Positions 29,101 through 37,577 are shown, counted from the stretch's first letter. The stretch is 64,000 nucleotides of DNA from FEN-1219 sp963713355 (GCA_963713355.1 CAVQLK010000006.1:1364001-1428000), one strand, 5' to 3'. A program made the numbers and translations. Notes: generated from the letters alone by a model not told the origin.

Positions 29101-29389
29101 GCACGTCGGTCGTCGTGAACGGCGTGACTGCGGGCACGAACTGCGGCAGCTGGTTCATGACGGTCTCGATGCCGATCGACATCGTATTGTCGAACGCCTG
29201 TTCCTCGACCGTGAGGATGGGGCTGTTGGCCTCGAAATCGCGACGGACGATGCGCGATCCCGTGACCGTGATCTCCTCGAGGGCCTGGTCCTGAGCGTTG
29301 ATCGCGCCCGGAAGGCAGAGGTAGAGCACAGCAGAAGAAAGCGGCGGAAGTGACAGCTTGGCGGACGCGGGCAGACGCAAGCGCTTCAT
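26129..29389 (-). CDS. TonB-dependent outer membrane receptor 2
   Basis: 1086 residues. The start is at 29389, with GGGGGAATTC just upstream; 26 more in-frame codons lie before it. Signal peptide 1-33 ends 'GAINAQ'. TonB-box-like 'LEEITVTGSRIVRRDFEANS' leads into the plug, with 'STLSLRGLGANRNLVLIDGR', 'AAVQRVETITGGASSVYGAD' and 'MAGVVNFILKK'. A long barrel ends 'RRAYVGLSVSF'. The plug type and length fit the large receptors of Xanthomonas/Caulobacter-like bacteria that take up oligosaccharides or other organic molecules. The substrate is not determinable. An SLC13-type permease is upstream on the same strand. Confidence 0.92.
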   Translation of the reverse strand: MKRLRLPASAKLSLPPLSSAVLYLCLPGAINAQDQALEEITVTGSRIVRRDFEANSPILTVEEQAFDNTMSIGIETVMNQLPQFVPAVTPFTTTDVQASATNTPGASTLSLRGLGANRNLVLIDGRRGMPVNALGAVSINSIPSAAVQRVETITGGASSVYGADAMAGVVNFILKKDYEGVDFDVRYGETAEGDGEEMRVSGVYGANFADDAGNVLMGFEYSSRGRVRSRDRDWQRAIWEDPSVGNNFFAPTETAYVVEATSPPTPGVANGLLPCRSTANVSVAGNQQFFVNLDATNPAAQGSLWKFTPDGSPCFNGSMGDDVMLRKYRIDNEQQQPIPPANTTAGTLVEQDTTGMLEIPLDRYALFGSGRLEVSDNVSAIVQVNFSEDETDTQLGDNYLGSFWGAYVPHGTGIYAPSVGTGGNTLPAYLTGGIYGLNCAPTGGCTNSQVWPTAPALTQLLDSRRLDPDGAGPGLPGATGSAANAPWSMASFTTYAGKRTTDNDVQTYQFLAGFEGELANRDMTWEAYLSHGSTDVSTIFGGVISIERYRYLVNLPNYGRNAFDQGNDFSAAHIAGGTLECTTGLPIAESFTPSQNCVDAIVADLQSTSEMDQTIAELNVQGKLVDLWAGEARFAAGVSTRENAYFYIQDPLASQTSFLDGAVGIFPGGNSAGETSTNEIYGELLLPLMSDLGVFDAFSLELGYRYSDNDPTEAVETYKAMFDWRVNDHLRLRGGRNIANRAPNIGELFEAKTQIVGAGGSTLGDLCNPTNTAGGGLSANPGLNPNAAQVRAMCEAQMGVTGATAYYAPGNNPGASTLGNRTGNPNLHSEGGETMTIGAVLNFADRTSITVDAYEITITDYIAAQLGESVFRTCYDPAFNPTYSPFTAACEQILRDPSNGQIGAVDVTYSNSSSVQTSGIDFQLDWGTDLAGGNLALNFLASYLDSMKTKLAPTAAWSEWKGTFGPAGLSGLNPGAFDYRTFTTVSFFKSAWNLSLRWRHLPTIKPSAVVSNPATTTINTPSYDAFDLSGGFTFQDSWQLRYGIDNLFDEEPVFTNATAFTRGTATNGGFYDVLGRRAYVGLSVSF

Positions 29390-29488
29390 TTGAATTCCCC
29401 CTTGAAGATGACGGACGGACTGCGGTCTTGTTCGCGGATCAGGTTGTTTGTTGGGCCAGCGGTACAATGCCGCTCGCGTTGATTGGGC

Positions 29489-29518
29489 TGGATACTAGCA
29501 CCGAGCGCGATGCGTCAA
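29489..29518 (-). promoter_or_regulatory. Candidate promoter of TonB receptor 2
   Basis: On the minus strand TTGACG (29518-29513) is followed after 18 bases by TATCCA (29494-29489); TAGTAT (29497-29492) is an alternative -10 with a 15-base spacer. It lies about 100 bases before the receptor start. Confidence 0.4.
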
Positions 29519-29602
29519 CACAGCGCGCGAGCGCGGTCGGCGACATGTTGCAAGCGCGCCACCCGTACCGCACGGGTCGGTCCCGATGCTCGAGGTCGCG
29601 AG

Positions 29603-30871
29603 TCAGCCGAGCCAGAGGAGGCTGCCGCCGAGCACGAGGGGACCGAGAATGATCATCGAGAGTCCCCAGCGCGTCAGCAGCGATGTCATGCGCGGCCGTT
29701 GCTCCTCGTCGGAGGTTGCGACGAGCGACGCCCCGTTCGGCGAGAACGGGCACATGTCGACCAGCGATGCGCAGACCGCGAGCGCGCAGATGAAAGGCAC
29801 GCCCGGCACGGCGCCCGACGCGGCGAGCGGAACCGCGAATGTCACGAGCGCCGCAAGCGTTCCGCTGGTCGATGCGAATGCGGAGACCAGCCCCGCGACG
29901 ACGCACAAGGCGAGCGCGGTCAGAACCGGCGGCTCCACTGCGTTCGCCGTCTCGTTGAGGAGGTCGACTGCGCCCGTCGTTCGCAGCACGGCGACGTACG
30001 TGATGATTCCGCAGATCAGCACGACCGTTGCCCAATCGATCTTCATGACTCCGGCCTTGCCGCCCGCCGGGTCGATGAACGCGAGCACTGCGCCGAACGA
30101 AAAGCACAACACGCCGACATCGAGATCGAGCCCCGTCAACGAGCTCGCGACGAGCGTCGCGATCAACGCGACGATGAACACCGCTGTCGCAATCTGATTG
30201 CGGCCGAAAGGTGCGCGCGGCGCGCTTTCTGCGCCGCGCGGCACGCGCGAGTGTAGGGAGAGGCTGCGCCGCGCGAGCAGCGCGCGGCCGCCGAAAGCGA
30301 GAAATGCCGCGAGCAACAGCGCGAGGTTCGCGCCGGCCGCGACAGCGAACAACGTCATCGGGCCGAGCGCGATGCCGGCGTCTTGCGTCGTGCCGTAGGT
30401 GACGATGCCGTAGAAGCCGGTCGGCGCGAACGCGCCCGTGGCGCCGCCCGCCGCGATCGCGATCCCCATGAGCATCAGATCGATGCCATGCTTGCGGGCA
30501 ACCTGCATGCCGATCGGCGCCATCACGAACACGCCGACGGGCGCTCCCATCGCCGAGACGCCCGCGGTGAGCCCGAAGAACGCGAACGGCAACAGGACGA
30601 CGTTCGAGCCGATCCGTGCGAGCACGGCATCGATGACGCGATCGATCGTGCCGTTCGCACGCGCAATGCCGAAAAAATAGGTGACGCCCGCGAGGATCAC
30701 CATCGTGCCGACGGGGAATCCATCGAGCACCTCGGCAAGCGTCAGGTCCGCGAGCAAGACGCCGACTCCGCAGGCCGCGGCGAGCATCACGATGCCGACG
30801 GGCACGCCGCGCCACGCCGCAACCGCGAAGATGCCGGCGAACACGACGAGCGCAACGAGCGGCTCCAGCAT
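29603..30871 (-). CDS. SLC13/MatC-type dicarboxylate permease
   Basis: 422 residues, strongly hydrophobic, with about 11-12 helices. 'GVPVGIVMLAAACGVGVLLA' opens the protein; a TYFFGIARANGT motif, 'GATGAFAPTGFYGIVTYGTT' and, in the second half, 'VSAFASTSGTLAALVTFAVP' are the paired re-entrant-loop-like regions of this transporter class. The N-terminal part resembles dicarboxylate carrier MatC domains. It probably moves a C3-C6 carboxylate with protons or sodium across the inner membrane. It is transcribed towards receptor 2 and divergent from the RnfD-like gene. Confidence 0.72.
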   Translation of the reverse strand: MLEPLVALVVFAGIFAVAAWRGVPVGIVMLAAACGVGVLLADLTLAEVLDGFPVGTMVILAGVTYFFGIARANGTIDRVIDAVLARIGSNVVLLPFAFFGLTAGVSAMGAPVGVFVMAPIGMQVARKHGIDLMLMGIAIAAGGATGAFAPTGFYGIVTYGTTQDAGIALGPMTLFAVAAGANLALLLAAFLAFGGRALLARRSLSLHSRVPRGAESAPRAPFGRNQIATAVFIVALIATLVASSLTGLDLDVGVLCFSFGAVLAFIDPAGGKAGVMKIDWATVVLICGIITYVAVLRTTGAVDLLNETANAVEPPVLTALALCVVAGLVSAFASTSGTLAALVTFAVPLAASGAVPGVPFICALAVCASLVDMCPFSPNGASLVATSDEEQRPRMTSLLTRWGLSMIILGPLVLGGSLLWLG

Positions 30872-31041
30872 TCCGATCCTCCCGACGATCCCCGCAACCG
30901 GCAGCTAACGTCATCGCTCGTCCGGACCGCAGCGATGGTGCATTAGAACCGGCCGCAAGAACCAGAGCCGTTCGTGAAATGTCCTGGCACCGAGTCGCGT
31001 GGGGTTTGAATTCACGGATGGTGCGCATACGATGGCGCCCG

Positions 31042-32646
31042 ATGGCTGAGACCGTGCTCGCGACAACGCCTGCAGCTCCTTCTACGGGGGCTCCGACTTT
31101 CACCTTCAGCACGCGGCTGTCAGCGCCCCGCGCGTTCTGCGTGAACGCGGCGTTCGTCGGCGGGCTGCTGGTGCTGAGCCAGCTGCCGCTGCTCGAGCCA
31201 CGGCCCGTCGTGCGCGCCTCGATCGTGGGCGCCGCGCTGCTGCTGCTCGCATGGAGCGCGTTGCTGTTCGGGGTGCTGCGGCGCGGGCAGACGGTGACAT
31301 TCGAGGTGGCGCTGCGCCCGCAGCACTACTTGCAGGCGTGCTTGCAAGGCTCGCTGATTCTCTATTGGGGGTTCTATTGGCGCGAGGTGTACAACGCGGC
31401 GCCGCTGATCGTGGCGCAGCTGCTCTTTGCCTACGGTTTCGACAGCCTCTTGTCATGGACGCACCGGCGCACGTTCGCTCTCGGCTTCGGCCCGTTTCCG
31501 ATCGTCTTCAGCCTCACGCTGTTCTTCTGGTTCAAGGACCCGTGGTTCTATTGGCAGTTCGTCATGGTCGCGATCGGGTTCGTCGCGAAGGAGTTCCTGC
31601 GCTGGCAGCGAGACGGACGGAACACTCATATCTTCAATCCCTCGTCGTTCCCACTGGCCGTCATGGCAGTCGGTTTGCTGCTGTTCGACGCGACCGACAT
31701 GACGTGGGGATTCCTGGTCGCGGAAACCGAGTTCTATCCGCCGCACATCTACCTCGCGATCTTCCTCATCGGGATGCCGGGGCAGTATCTGTTTGGCGTC
31801 GCGCCGATGACGATGGCGGCCGTGACGACGACGTTCGCCTTCAGCGCGATCTATTACTCCGCGACGGGCAGCTATTACTTCGTCGACTCACACGTGCCGA
31901 TTGCGGTGTTCATCGGGATGACGCTGCTGTTCACGGACCCCGCCACGGCGCCGCGCACGCTCGGGGGACGCATCCTCTACGGCGTTCTCTATGGGCTCAC
32001 GACCGTTTGGTTGTACGACTTGTTGCTGAGCGCGAACACGCCGGGTTTTTACGACAAGCTGCTGCAAGTCCCACTGCTCAACTTGTCCGTCAAGTTGCTC
32101 GACAGGCTGGCCGCGTCGCCCGCGCTCAAAGCCATCGATCCTTCGGCGTGGGGGCGCGCATGGGCGCCGCGGCGCCGTCACCTCTTATATATGAGCGTGT
32201 GGGCCGGCGCTTTCGCGGTCATGACCGCGACCGGGCACCTGGGCGACAGGCATCCCGGGCAATGGACGCCGTTCTGGGAGCAGGCGTGTGCGGCCAACAG
32301 GCGCGACGCGTGCCTCAATCTGTATTTCCTGCAGGACGGCTACTGCGCGGACGGGTCGGCGTGGGCCTGCAACGAGGTCGGCATCATGCTGGCCGAGCGC
32401 TATGACAATCGTGCTACGGCCGCGGCGGCGTTCGACCGCGCATGTACGCTGCAATTCGCCGCTGCCTGCGACAACGCCATGGCAATCGCAAGTGGCCGCG
32501 CGTTGCGCCACGACGCCCCGACGGCCGCGGACTACCGCTTCATTCTGCGTGGCAGCAAGGGCCCGATTGCGGACGTGGCGCCCGCGGAGCTCTATGCGCG
32601 CGCCTGCGAGCTGGGCTGGCCGGACACTTGCGGGCGCGGCGCGTGA
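31042..32646 (+). CDS. RnfD/NqrB-like membrane protein with cysteine-rich Sel1-like tail
   Basis: About 534 residues from ATG 31042; ATGs at 31018 and 30979 are possible and none has a strong ribosome-binding site. Residues to about 375 form 8-10 helices with 'NTHIFNPSSFPLAVMAVGLL' and 'LLFTDPATAPRTLGGRILYG', which resemble the NqrB/RnfD/RnfE fold. About 400-534 is a soluble tail with paired cysteines ('CAANRRDACLN', 'CADGSAWACNEVG', 'CTLQFAAACDNA', 'CELGWPDTCGRG') spaced like HcpA-type Sel1 repeats. No other Rnf or Nqr subunit is present, so a classical ion-pumping complex is unlikely. Role unknown. Confidence 0.7.
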   Translation: MAETVLATTPAAPSTGAPTFTFSTRLSAPRAFCVNAAFVGGLLVLSQLPLLEPRPVVRASIVGAALLLLAWSALLFGVLRRGQTVTFEVALRPQHYLQACLQGSLILYWGFYWREVYNAAPLIVAQLLFAYGFDSLLSWTHRRTFALGFGPFPIVFSLTLFFWFKDPWFYWQFVMVAIGFVAKEFLRWQRDGRNTHIFNPSSFPLAVMAVGLLLFDATDMTWGFLVAETEFYPPHIYLAIFLIGMPGQYLFGVAPMTMAAVTTTFAFSAIYYSATGSYYFVDSHVPIAVFIGMTLLFTDPATAPRTLGGRILYGVLYGLTTVWLYDLLLSANTPGFYDKLLQVPLLNLSVKLLDRLAASPALKAIDPSAWGRAWAPRRRHLLYMSVWAGAFAVMTATGHLGDRHPGQWTPFWEQACAANRRDACLNLYFLQDGYCADGSAWACNEVGIMLAERYDNRATAAAAFDRACTLQFAAACDNAMAIASGRALRHDAPTAADYRFILRGSKGPIADVAPAELYARACELGWPDTCGRGA

Positions 32647-32759
32647 GCCGCGCCGCACCCCACGGGAGTGCAAATCACTAGAATCCTTGATATCGCTCGC
32701 CGGAGCCAAGTACGCCCGGATACCATGCGCGCCTGCCAAAGGAAGGTAGGGTTTCAGCT

Positions 32760-33257
32760 GTGAGAACTTTGTACTTGCTCGTGCTCGTTGGCCTTGGTGC
32801 GCCCGCGTTCGCACAGGAGATTGCTCCATCGCCGGAAGGCGCAGACGTCGACGAGGTCATCGTGCCGGGCCACAGGCCCGCAAACCTTCGCGTCGAGATC
32901 GAGCGGCTCGAAATGAGCGTCTACGACCGGTTCAACGCTCTGAACAGCGACGACGATTTCGACATCCATTGCCTCGAGCAAGCGCCGACAGGATCCAACA
33001 TTCCGTTGCGCAAGTGCGCGCCGAATTTCGTGATCGAGGCCGAGTCCAACGCCGCGTCGAGAATGTTGTCGGACGGGCGAGCCGGTGCGGGCAACAACAA
33101 TAGTCCGGCCGAGCACGCCATGCTCATGGAAGAGAAGAGCCGCGCGCTGACGGCGGAGCTGCAGCGCCTCGCCCGCGAGGACGAGCAACTTCTACGCGAC
33201 CTCGTGCGCCTCGACGAGCTCAAGCAGCTGCAAGCGAACGAGCAGCGGCGACGCTGA
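32760..33257 (+). CDS. Small secreted protein, conserved hypothetical
   Basis: 165 residues from GTG 32760, with GGAAGG upstream. Signal peptide 1-18 ends 'APAFAQ'. The mature protein has 'VDEVIVPGHRPANLRVEIER', then 'DRFNALNSDDDFDIHC', a second cysteine in 'LRKCAPNF', and a helical glutamate/arginine-rich C-terminus predicted to form a coiled coil. The two cysteines could form a disulfide. The 'YDRFNALNSDDDFDIHC' block recalls a family seen in Xanthomonadales-type genomes; no function is known. Confidence 0.65.
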   Translation: MRTLYLLVLVGLGAPAFAQEIAPSPEGADVDEVIVPGHRPANLRVEIERLEMSVYDRFNALNSDDDFDIHCLEQAPTGSNIPLRKCAPNFVIEAESNAASRMLSDGRAGAGNNNSPAEHAMLMEEKSRALTAELQRLAREDEQLLRDLVRLDELKQLQANEQRRR

Positions 33258-33699
33258 CGATCCGCCGCGCCGCCTAGACGCCGCATCGTGGCGGCCATTT
33301 TCTAAAGTTGTCTCCGGACGCAGACCTGCGGCCCGCTCACGTACAATCGCAGGGCGGCAGGCGACGCCCGATCGGCGTGCGCTCGCTGCTGTGCAGGGGC
33401 CCGCGAATCCGAGCAGGGAGCGTCGCCGCGAATGCGCCGTTTGCGCTTCGCGCTGAAAACGTGCACGCGCGGCGGCGTCAGTATCGCGGTACCGTCGCGC
33501 CGGCCGCAATGTCAGCCGCCGCGCCCGCGGCGGCCGAATTTCGGTAAGCGGCGGTCGTCCGACGTCACGGGCTGACGAATCGCCGAAGCACCGGCTCGCC
33601 GTACCAAGCGTCGAGTGGTACAACGTGGCGGCGGGTAAGCCGGGCTTTTCGCAAGCCCGCGACGAGCAACGGCGTCGCCGAAGAGGCAGCGTGGCGCGC
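33258..33699. other. 442-base region without a supported gene
   Basis: The interval lies between a plus-strand and a minus-strand gene, tail to tail. It holds no frame with recognisable protein sequence. A 7-base hairpin with arms at 33641-33647 and 33653-33659 is present but has no T-tract. Confidence 0.5.
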
Positions 33700-34371
33700 T
33701 TACGCTGCGGGAGCGTCGCGTGGCATGAGGCGCTCGACCTTCGCGGCGAGGTCCTGGCCTGCGAGCCGCTGCAGCGAGACGCGGAGCTCGGGGCGCTTGT
33801 CGAGGAACTTCCGCAAGCTCGGCAGCGGCCAGCTCATGTAGCGTCCGCGTTCGGTGAACGCGGCGTCGAACGTCGCCACGTCGCCGTTCACGGCAAGCGC
33901 CAAGCCGATGACCTGACCCGGCGAGAACCCGCCGAGTCGCCGGCCATCACGCCTGGCCTCGACGAGGCCGGAGATTGGAATGGAAATCCGCTCGACAGGT
34001 TGCCCTTGTGCGAGCAGCCGATCGCCAGGAGCCGCGTCGCGCCACTCGCCGGCGAGCAGCAACGAGACGAACTCGCGTGGGCGAAGCGCCCGAAACCCAA
34101 GCTCGTAGAGTTGCTGTTCTTCGGCCGATAGGACGACGGGGCGGCGCTCGAGATAGATTCGAGCGATCTGGTAGAGGTTGATCAACATGAACACGGCTCC
34201 CCAGATCACGGGCGGCCAAAGCACCGTCGTCTGACCGAGGTAGTAGGGCACGTTCGCAACCGCGGCACCGACGGCGAACCAGCGCAGCCACAGGATGTCT
34301 CGCACGGAATAGGAGACGAGCAACAGCACGTTCGAGAAGTGCACCAGGTATTCGAGAAGCTGGACGTTCAT
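33700..34371 (-). CDS. Popeye-like membrane protein with cyclic-nucleotide-binding-like domain
   Basis: 223 residues from ATG 34371, just after GGGACCCACG. Three hydrophobic helices ('LVHFSNVLLLVSYSVRDILW', 'WFAVGAAVANVPYYLG', 'LWPPVIWGAVFMLINLYQIA') are followed by 'RIYLERRPVVLSAEEQQLYE'. About residues 85-200 form a cNMP-binding-like jelly roll ('LLAQGQPVERISIPISGLVE', 'GGFSPGQVIGLALAV'). This is the order of animal Popeye proteins and their bacterial relatives, which can bind cAMP. Binding residues could not be confirmed. It is divergent from the LigM-like gene. Confidence 0.68.
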   Translation of the reverse strand: MNVQLLEYLVHFSNVLLLVSYSVRDILWLRWFAVGAAVANVPYYLGQTTVLWPPVIWGAVFMLINLYQIARIYLERRPVVLSAEEQQLYELGFRALRPREFVSLLLAGEWRDAAPGDRLLAQGQPVERISIPISGLVEARRDGRRLGGFSPGQVIGLALAVNGDVATFDAAFTERGRYMSWPLPSLRKFLDKRPELRVSLQRLAGQDLAAKVERLMPRDAPAA

Positions 34372-34610
34372 CGTGGGTCCCTCCGCGACTATCGAGCTCG
34401 AGCTCGTTCTCGAGAGTAGCGCGCGATGCGGGCGCGCTGTGTAGACCCAAAGGGCTACGAGCCTCCCGGGCGAAATTTTCGCGAATGACGGGTGGCGACA
34501 GTTCCCGGCTATCGTCATCACGCGGGCCCCATGCAGTAGAATCGCAGCGCGGTTTCGCGACCGACAGGGAAGATGGTCCCGCATTCGTGGTTGATGGGAG
34601 TGAACGCAGC

Positions 34611-35996
34611 GTGGCGAAGAATCTAGAGGAGGCAATCCGGGAAGCCGGCGGCCCGGTCAAGCTTCTGTGGGAGTCGAAGGCTCCGCCGGCCATCGTGCCG
34701 CGCGTGGTGCAGGAGTTCACGAACTGGCGCGACGAGCAGATGGCGTGGCGCCGCACGGCCGTCATCTTCGACCAGTCGCACCACATGGCGGACCTGAACA
34801 TCAAAGGCCCCGATGCGCTGAAGCTGATCAGCCGTCTTGCCGTCAATAGCGTCGCGAAATTCCCCGTCGACATGGCGAAGCAGTTCGTCGCCGTCAACTA
34901 CGACGGCTACCTGATCGGCGACAACATCCTCTTTCATCTCGAGGACGACGAATACCAGGCCGTCGGTATTCCGCCTTCGATCAACTGGCTGCACTTTCAC
35001 GCGGCGACGGGCGGCTACGATGTCCGCATCTGGCGCGACGACAACTCGCTCTATCGCAGCGGCGAACCGGTCCTGTATCGCTACCAGATCCAGGGTCCTG
35101 GCGCGATGGACGTCATCCGCGAGGCCACGGGCCAGGAGCCGCCGAAGCTGCGCTTCTTCCACATGACCCGCCTGAAGATCGCCGGCAGGGAAGTTCGCGC
35201 GCTGCGCCATGGCATGGCCGGCGAGCCGGGCCTCGAGATGTGGGGCCCGTGGAAGGACAACGACGCCGTTCACGGCGCGCTGCTCGAAGCCGGCAGGAAG
35301 CACGGGATGATCCAAGTCGGCGGCCGCGCGTACCACACGAACGCGCTGGAATCCGGCTGGTTGCCGCGCCCGCTGCCCGCGATCTACTCGGGCGACAAGA
35401 TGAGGCCCTATCGGGAATGGCTGACCGGGAACGCCTACGAGACGACTTCACCGCTCGGCGGCAGCTTCTACTCGGACAACATCGAGGATTATTACTTCAC
35501 GCCGTTCGAGCTCGACTACGGCCGCATCATCGGCTTCGATCACGACTTCATCGGCCGCGAGGCTCTCGAGAAGATGGCCGCGCAGGGCAAGGCGAACCGC
35601 CGCAAAAAAGTCACGTTCGTCTGGGACGGCGACGATACGGCTGCCGCCTACGGCTCGATCTTTCACAAGGGTCCAGGCGCCAAATTCATCAACTTGCCGA
35701 TGTCGCTCTACGACACGTTCCACGCGGACCGCGTCGAGGCGAACGGCAAGATCGTGGGGCTTTCGACGTGGACGGGCTACTCGGCCAATGAGCGAGCGAT
35801 CCTGTCGCTCGGCACCATCGACGCCGAGCTCGCCGCGCCCGGCACCGACGTGACGATCGTCTGGGGCGAAGACAGGCCGTCCTCGAAGGCGCAGGTCGAG
35901 GATCACGTGCCCGTCCAGATTCGCGCGAAGGTCATGCCTGCGCCGCTCGTCGAGCAAGCGCGGACGGCGTATCGATCGGATGCCGGGGTGAAATAG
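34611..35996 (+). CDS. LigM-like aminomethyltransferase/O-demethylase
   Basis: 461 residues. The start is GTG 34611, 10 bases after GGGAG; earlier codons show no conserved sequence. The whole length fits the GcvT/aminomethyltransferase fold: 'RRTAVIFDQSHHMADLNIKG', 'NYDGYLIGDNILFHLEDDEY', 'YRYQIQGPGAMDVIREATGQ', 'ALRHGMAGEPGLEMWGPWKD', 'SPLGGSFYSDNIEDYYFTPF'. The details and length resemble LigM/DesA, which pass a methyl group from vanillate or syringate to tetrahydrofolate. That would suit lignin-derived aromatic use, but no other ring-cleavage or C1 gene is in the window, so the substrate is an inference. Confidence 0.68.
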   Translation: MAKNLEEAIREAGGPVKLLWESKAPPAIVPRVVQEFTNWRDEQMAWRRTAVIFDQSHHMADLNIKGPDALKLISRLAVNSVAKFPVDMAKQFVAVNYDGYLIGDNILFHLEDDEYQAVGIPPSINWLHFHAATGGYDVRIWRDDNSLYRSGEPVLYRYQIQGPGAMDVIREATGQEPPKLRFFHMTRLKIAGREVRALRHGMAGEPGLEMWGPWKDNDAVHGALLEAGRKHGMIQVGGRAYHTNALESGWLPRPLPAIYSGDKMRPYREWLTGNAYETTSPLGGSFYSDNIEDYYFTPFELDYGRIIGFDHDFIGREALEKMAAQGKANRRKKVTFVWDGDDTAAAYGSIFHKGPGAKFINLPMSLYDTFHADRVEANGKIVGLSTWTGYSANERAILSLGTIDAELAAPGTDVTIVWGEDRPSSKAQVEDHVPVQIRAKVMPAPLVEQARTAYRSDAGVK

Positions 35997-36057
35997 GGCC
36001 TGCCCGCGCGCGAAACATGCACGCCGGAGTGAGCGGCCTACCGACGCGCTCGTTCGT

Positions 36058-36300
36058 TCAGTCTTTCTTGCGCTTAATCAGCCGTCGCTCGTTGAGGCCG
36101 ATGACGATCTTTTCGACTTCGGACGTCACGGTCGCGAGATCGCCGCGCCTGTACCCGTTGATGACGTTCGGCCCTTGCGCGATGCGATACGTGAGCCAAT
36201 CGCTGCCCGCGTTGCCGCTCGGTGCGCGCGCGGGTTTGATGAAGGCTAGCCGATATTCGTCGCCAGCCGGCTCCGCCGCTGCCACGTCGATGCCGCCCAC
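36058..36300 (-). CDS. Small hypothetical protein downstream of RRM gene
   Basis: 80 residues if started at GTG 36300; the frame stays open upstream but there it reads against the RRM gene. Sequence: 'DEYRLAFIKPARAPSGNAGS', 'DWLTYRIAQGPNVINGYRRG', and a lysine-rich end 'ERRLIKRKKD'. Mixed alpha/beta composition, no signal peptide. It begins 17 bases after the RRM stop on the same strand, so the two are probably co-transcribed. No family was recognised. Confidence 0.5.
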   Translation of the reverse strand: MGGIDVAAAEPAGDEYRLAFIKPARAPSGNAGSDWLTYRIAQGPNVINGYRRGDLATVTSEVEKIVIGLNERRLIKRKKD

Positions 36301-36317
36301 GGAGGAGCTCGGCGGGC

Positions 36318-36623
36318 TCAATTGAGCGCCTTCGCAGCGTTGGCCGCGCGGCGCACCGACATTACTCGTCCGTCGTAGTCTGCGAGATTCAAGCGTTCGA
36401 TCGCGGCTTGAGCGCTTCCCGGCGTTTGCATCTCGACGATCCCCGATCCCAAGCTTCGGCCCGTCGCCGGATCGCGGTTCACCCGGGCCGAGACCACCGT
36501 GCCGAACTGGGCGAACTTGGCGCCGAGCGTCTCGTCCGTCGCCGACGGCGGCAGATTGTTCAGGTATAGCGTGGTGCTCATGGGGACTGCGGTCGCCAAC
36601 GGCCGATATTGGCCTTGGGACAC
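36318..36623 (-). CDS. RRM RNA-binding protein
   Basis: 101 residues from GTG 36623, chosen because AGGAGGTAAC lies directly upstream; an ATG at 36581 would give an 87-residue form. One RNA-recognition motif: RNP2 'TLYLNNLPPSATDETLGAKF', then 'GTVVSARVNRDPATGRSLGS' and RNP1 'GSGIVEM', lacking the aromatic pair of the usual RNP1 ('GFGFV'). Stand-alone RRM proteins occur in cyanobacteria and some proteobacteria and are often cold-responsive. A TATACT -10-like hexamer lies near 36717-36712. Confidence 0.82.
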   Translation of the reverse strand: MSQGQYRPLATAVPMSTTLYLNNLPPSATDETLGAKFAQFGTVVSARVNRDPATGRSLGSGIVEMQTPGSAQAAIERLNLADYDGRVMSVRRAANAAKALN

Positions 36624-36903
36624 TGGTTACCTCCTGAGGTAGCGTGGTCGCCGCTTGGAGGATGGAGGCACCAGGCCTGCAGGCTCGTTCGAAGCGATAG
36701 AAAACGCCCGCAGTATAGTCGCTTTCGGCTCGCTGTGACGGAGCTTCTTTCGGACCCCGCGCGGCGCGCCCGCTCCAGCCGAGCGTAGCAGCGGTGCCCG
36801 CCATGCTAGCTCGCCGCGCTCACTCGAATATCGGACCTTCGGGCAGGGCCGATTCCACGCCGGCCGATCTAGCATCTAGCACGATCTGAGGGAGGATCGT
36901 TCG

Positions 36904-37530
36904 ATGAGCACGAGCAGTTTACTGAGACTCGCGCGGCTTGCGATCGTCGCGGCGTGGCCGTTCGCCGTGTTCGCGCAGAACCCTGTCAGGCCCACGAGCG
37001 ACGTCCTGGATGCGATCGCGCTCGACGTGCCGATCGACCCCGCGACGCGAGTCGATCCTGCGACAAGACCGCGCGAGATCGGCCGGCGTACGCTCGAGCC
37101 GCTCGGCCTCGCCGCCGAGCAACTCGCGACTGCGCGAGCCGTCACTTATTCGGCGGCGCAACTCGAGGACGCCTCGGCGATGCTCGAAGTGTTCTATGCG
37201 AGCGTCGTCAAGGATGGCGATCGCTGGGTGTTCTGGAGCGAGGATCTGCCGAAGGAGACCGCTCGCGCGGGCAGCGAAGTGCAGCTGACGCTGCGCTCGG
37301 AGAAGGGCGCGCGGTATCTCGTCGACTTCGTGCTCGATTCGGCCGAGCAGCCGTTCGCCGTCGTCGTAGGCGAGACCCGCACGACGCAGGCTCCGGATTT
37401 AGGGCATCTCGCGTTGATCGTGACGGGCACCGGCAAGGACGACAAAGTGCGGCTGCTGCCGCTCGGCGATGCGAGCTACAAGAGCCGCCGTTTCACACTC
37501 TTTCAGGTCACAGTCACGCCGATTTTGTAG
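36904..37530 (+). CDS. Secreted hypothetical protein
   Basis: 208 residues from ATG 36904, with GGGAGGATCG upstream. Signal peptide 1-25 ends 'AVFAQ'. The mature part contains 'IPDATRVDPATRPRE'-like proline/acidic linker, then 'ARAVTYSAAQLEDASAMLEV' and several beta strands ('WVFWSEDLPKET', 'YLVDFVLDSAEQPFAVVVGE', 'RFTLFQVTVTPIL'). No family recognised. It lies 47 bases upstream of the DUF481 gene and is probably co-transcribed, suggesting an envelope role. Confidence 0.65.
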   Translation: MSTSSLLRLARLAIVAAWPFAVFAQNPVRPTSDVLDAIALDVPIDPATRVDPATRPREIGRRTLEPLGLAAEQLATARAVTYSAAQLEDASAMLEVFYASVVKDGDRWVFWSEDLPKETARAGSEVQLTLRSEKGARYLVDFVLDSAEQPFAVVVGETRTTQAPDLGHLALIVTGTGKDDKVRLLPLGDASYKSRRFTLFQVTVTPIL

Positions 37531-37577
37531 CGTGCGGCGTGCGGCCGCTCTGGGCGTCTCAACAAGGGGTACAGATC

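Noticed and set aside
31042..32646. The RnfD-like gene as part of a complete Rnf or Nqr complex
   Set aside because: No other subunit gene is present within the window and the tail is not found in known Rnf subunits.
33641..33659. A 7-base inverted repeat considered as a terminator
   Set aside because: No T-tract on either strand and the stem is short for this GC content.
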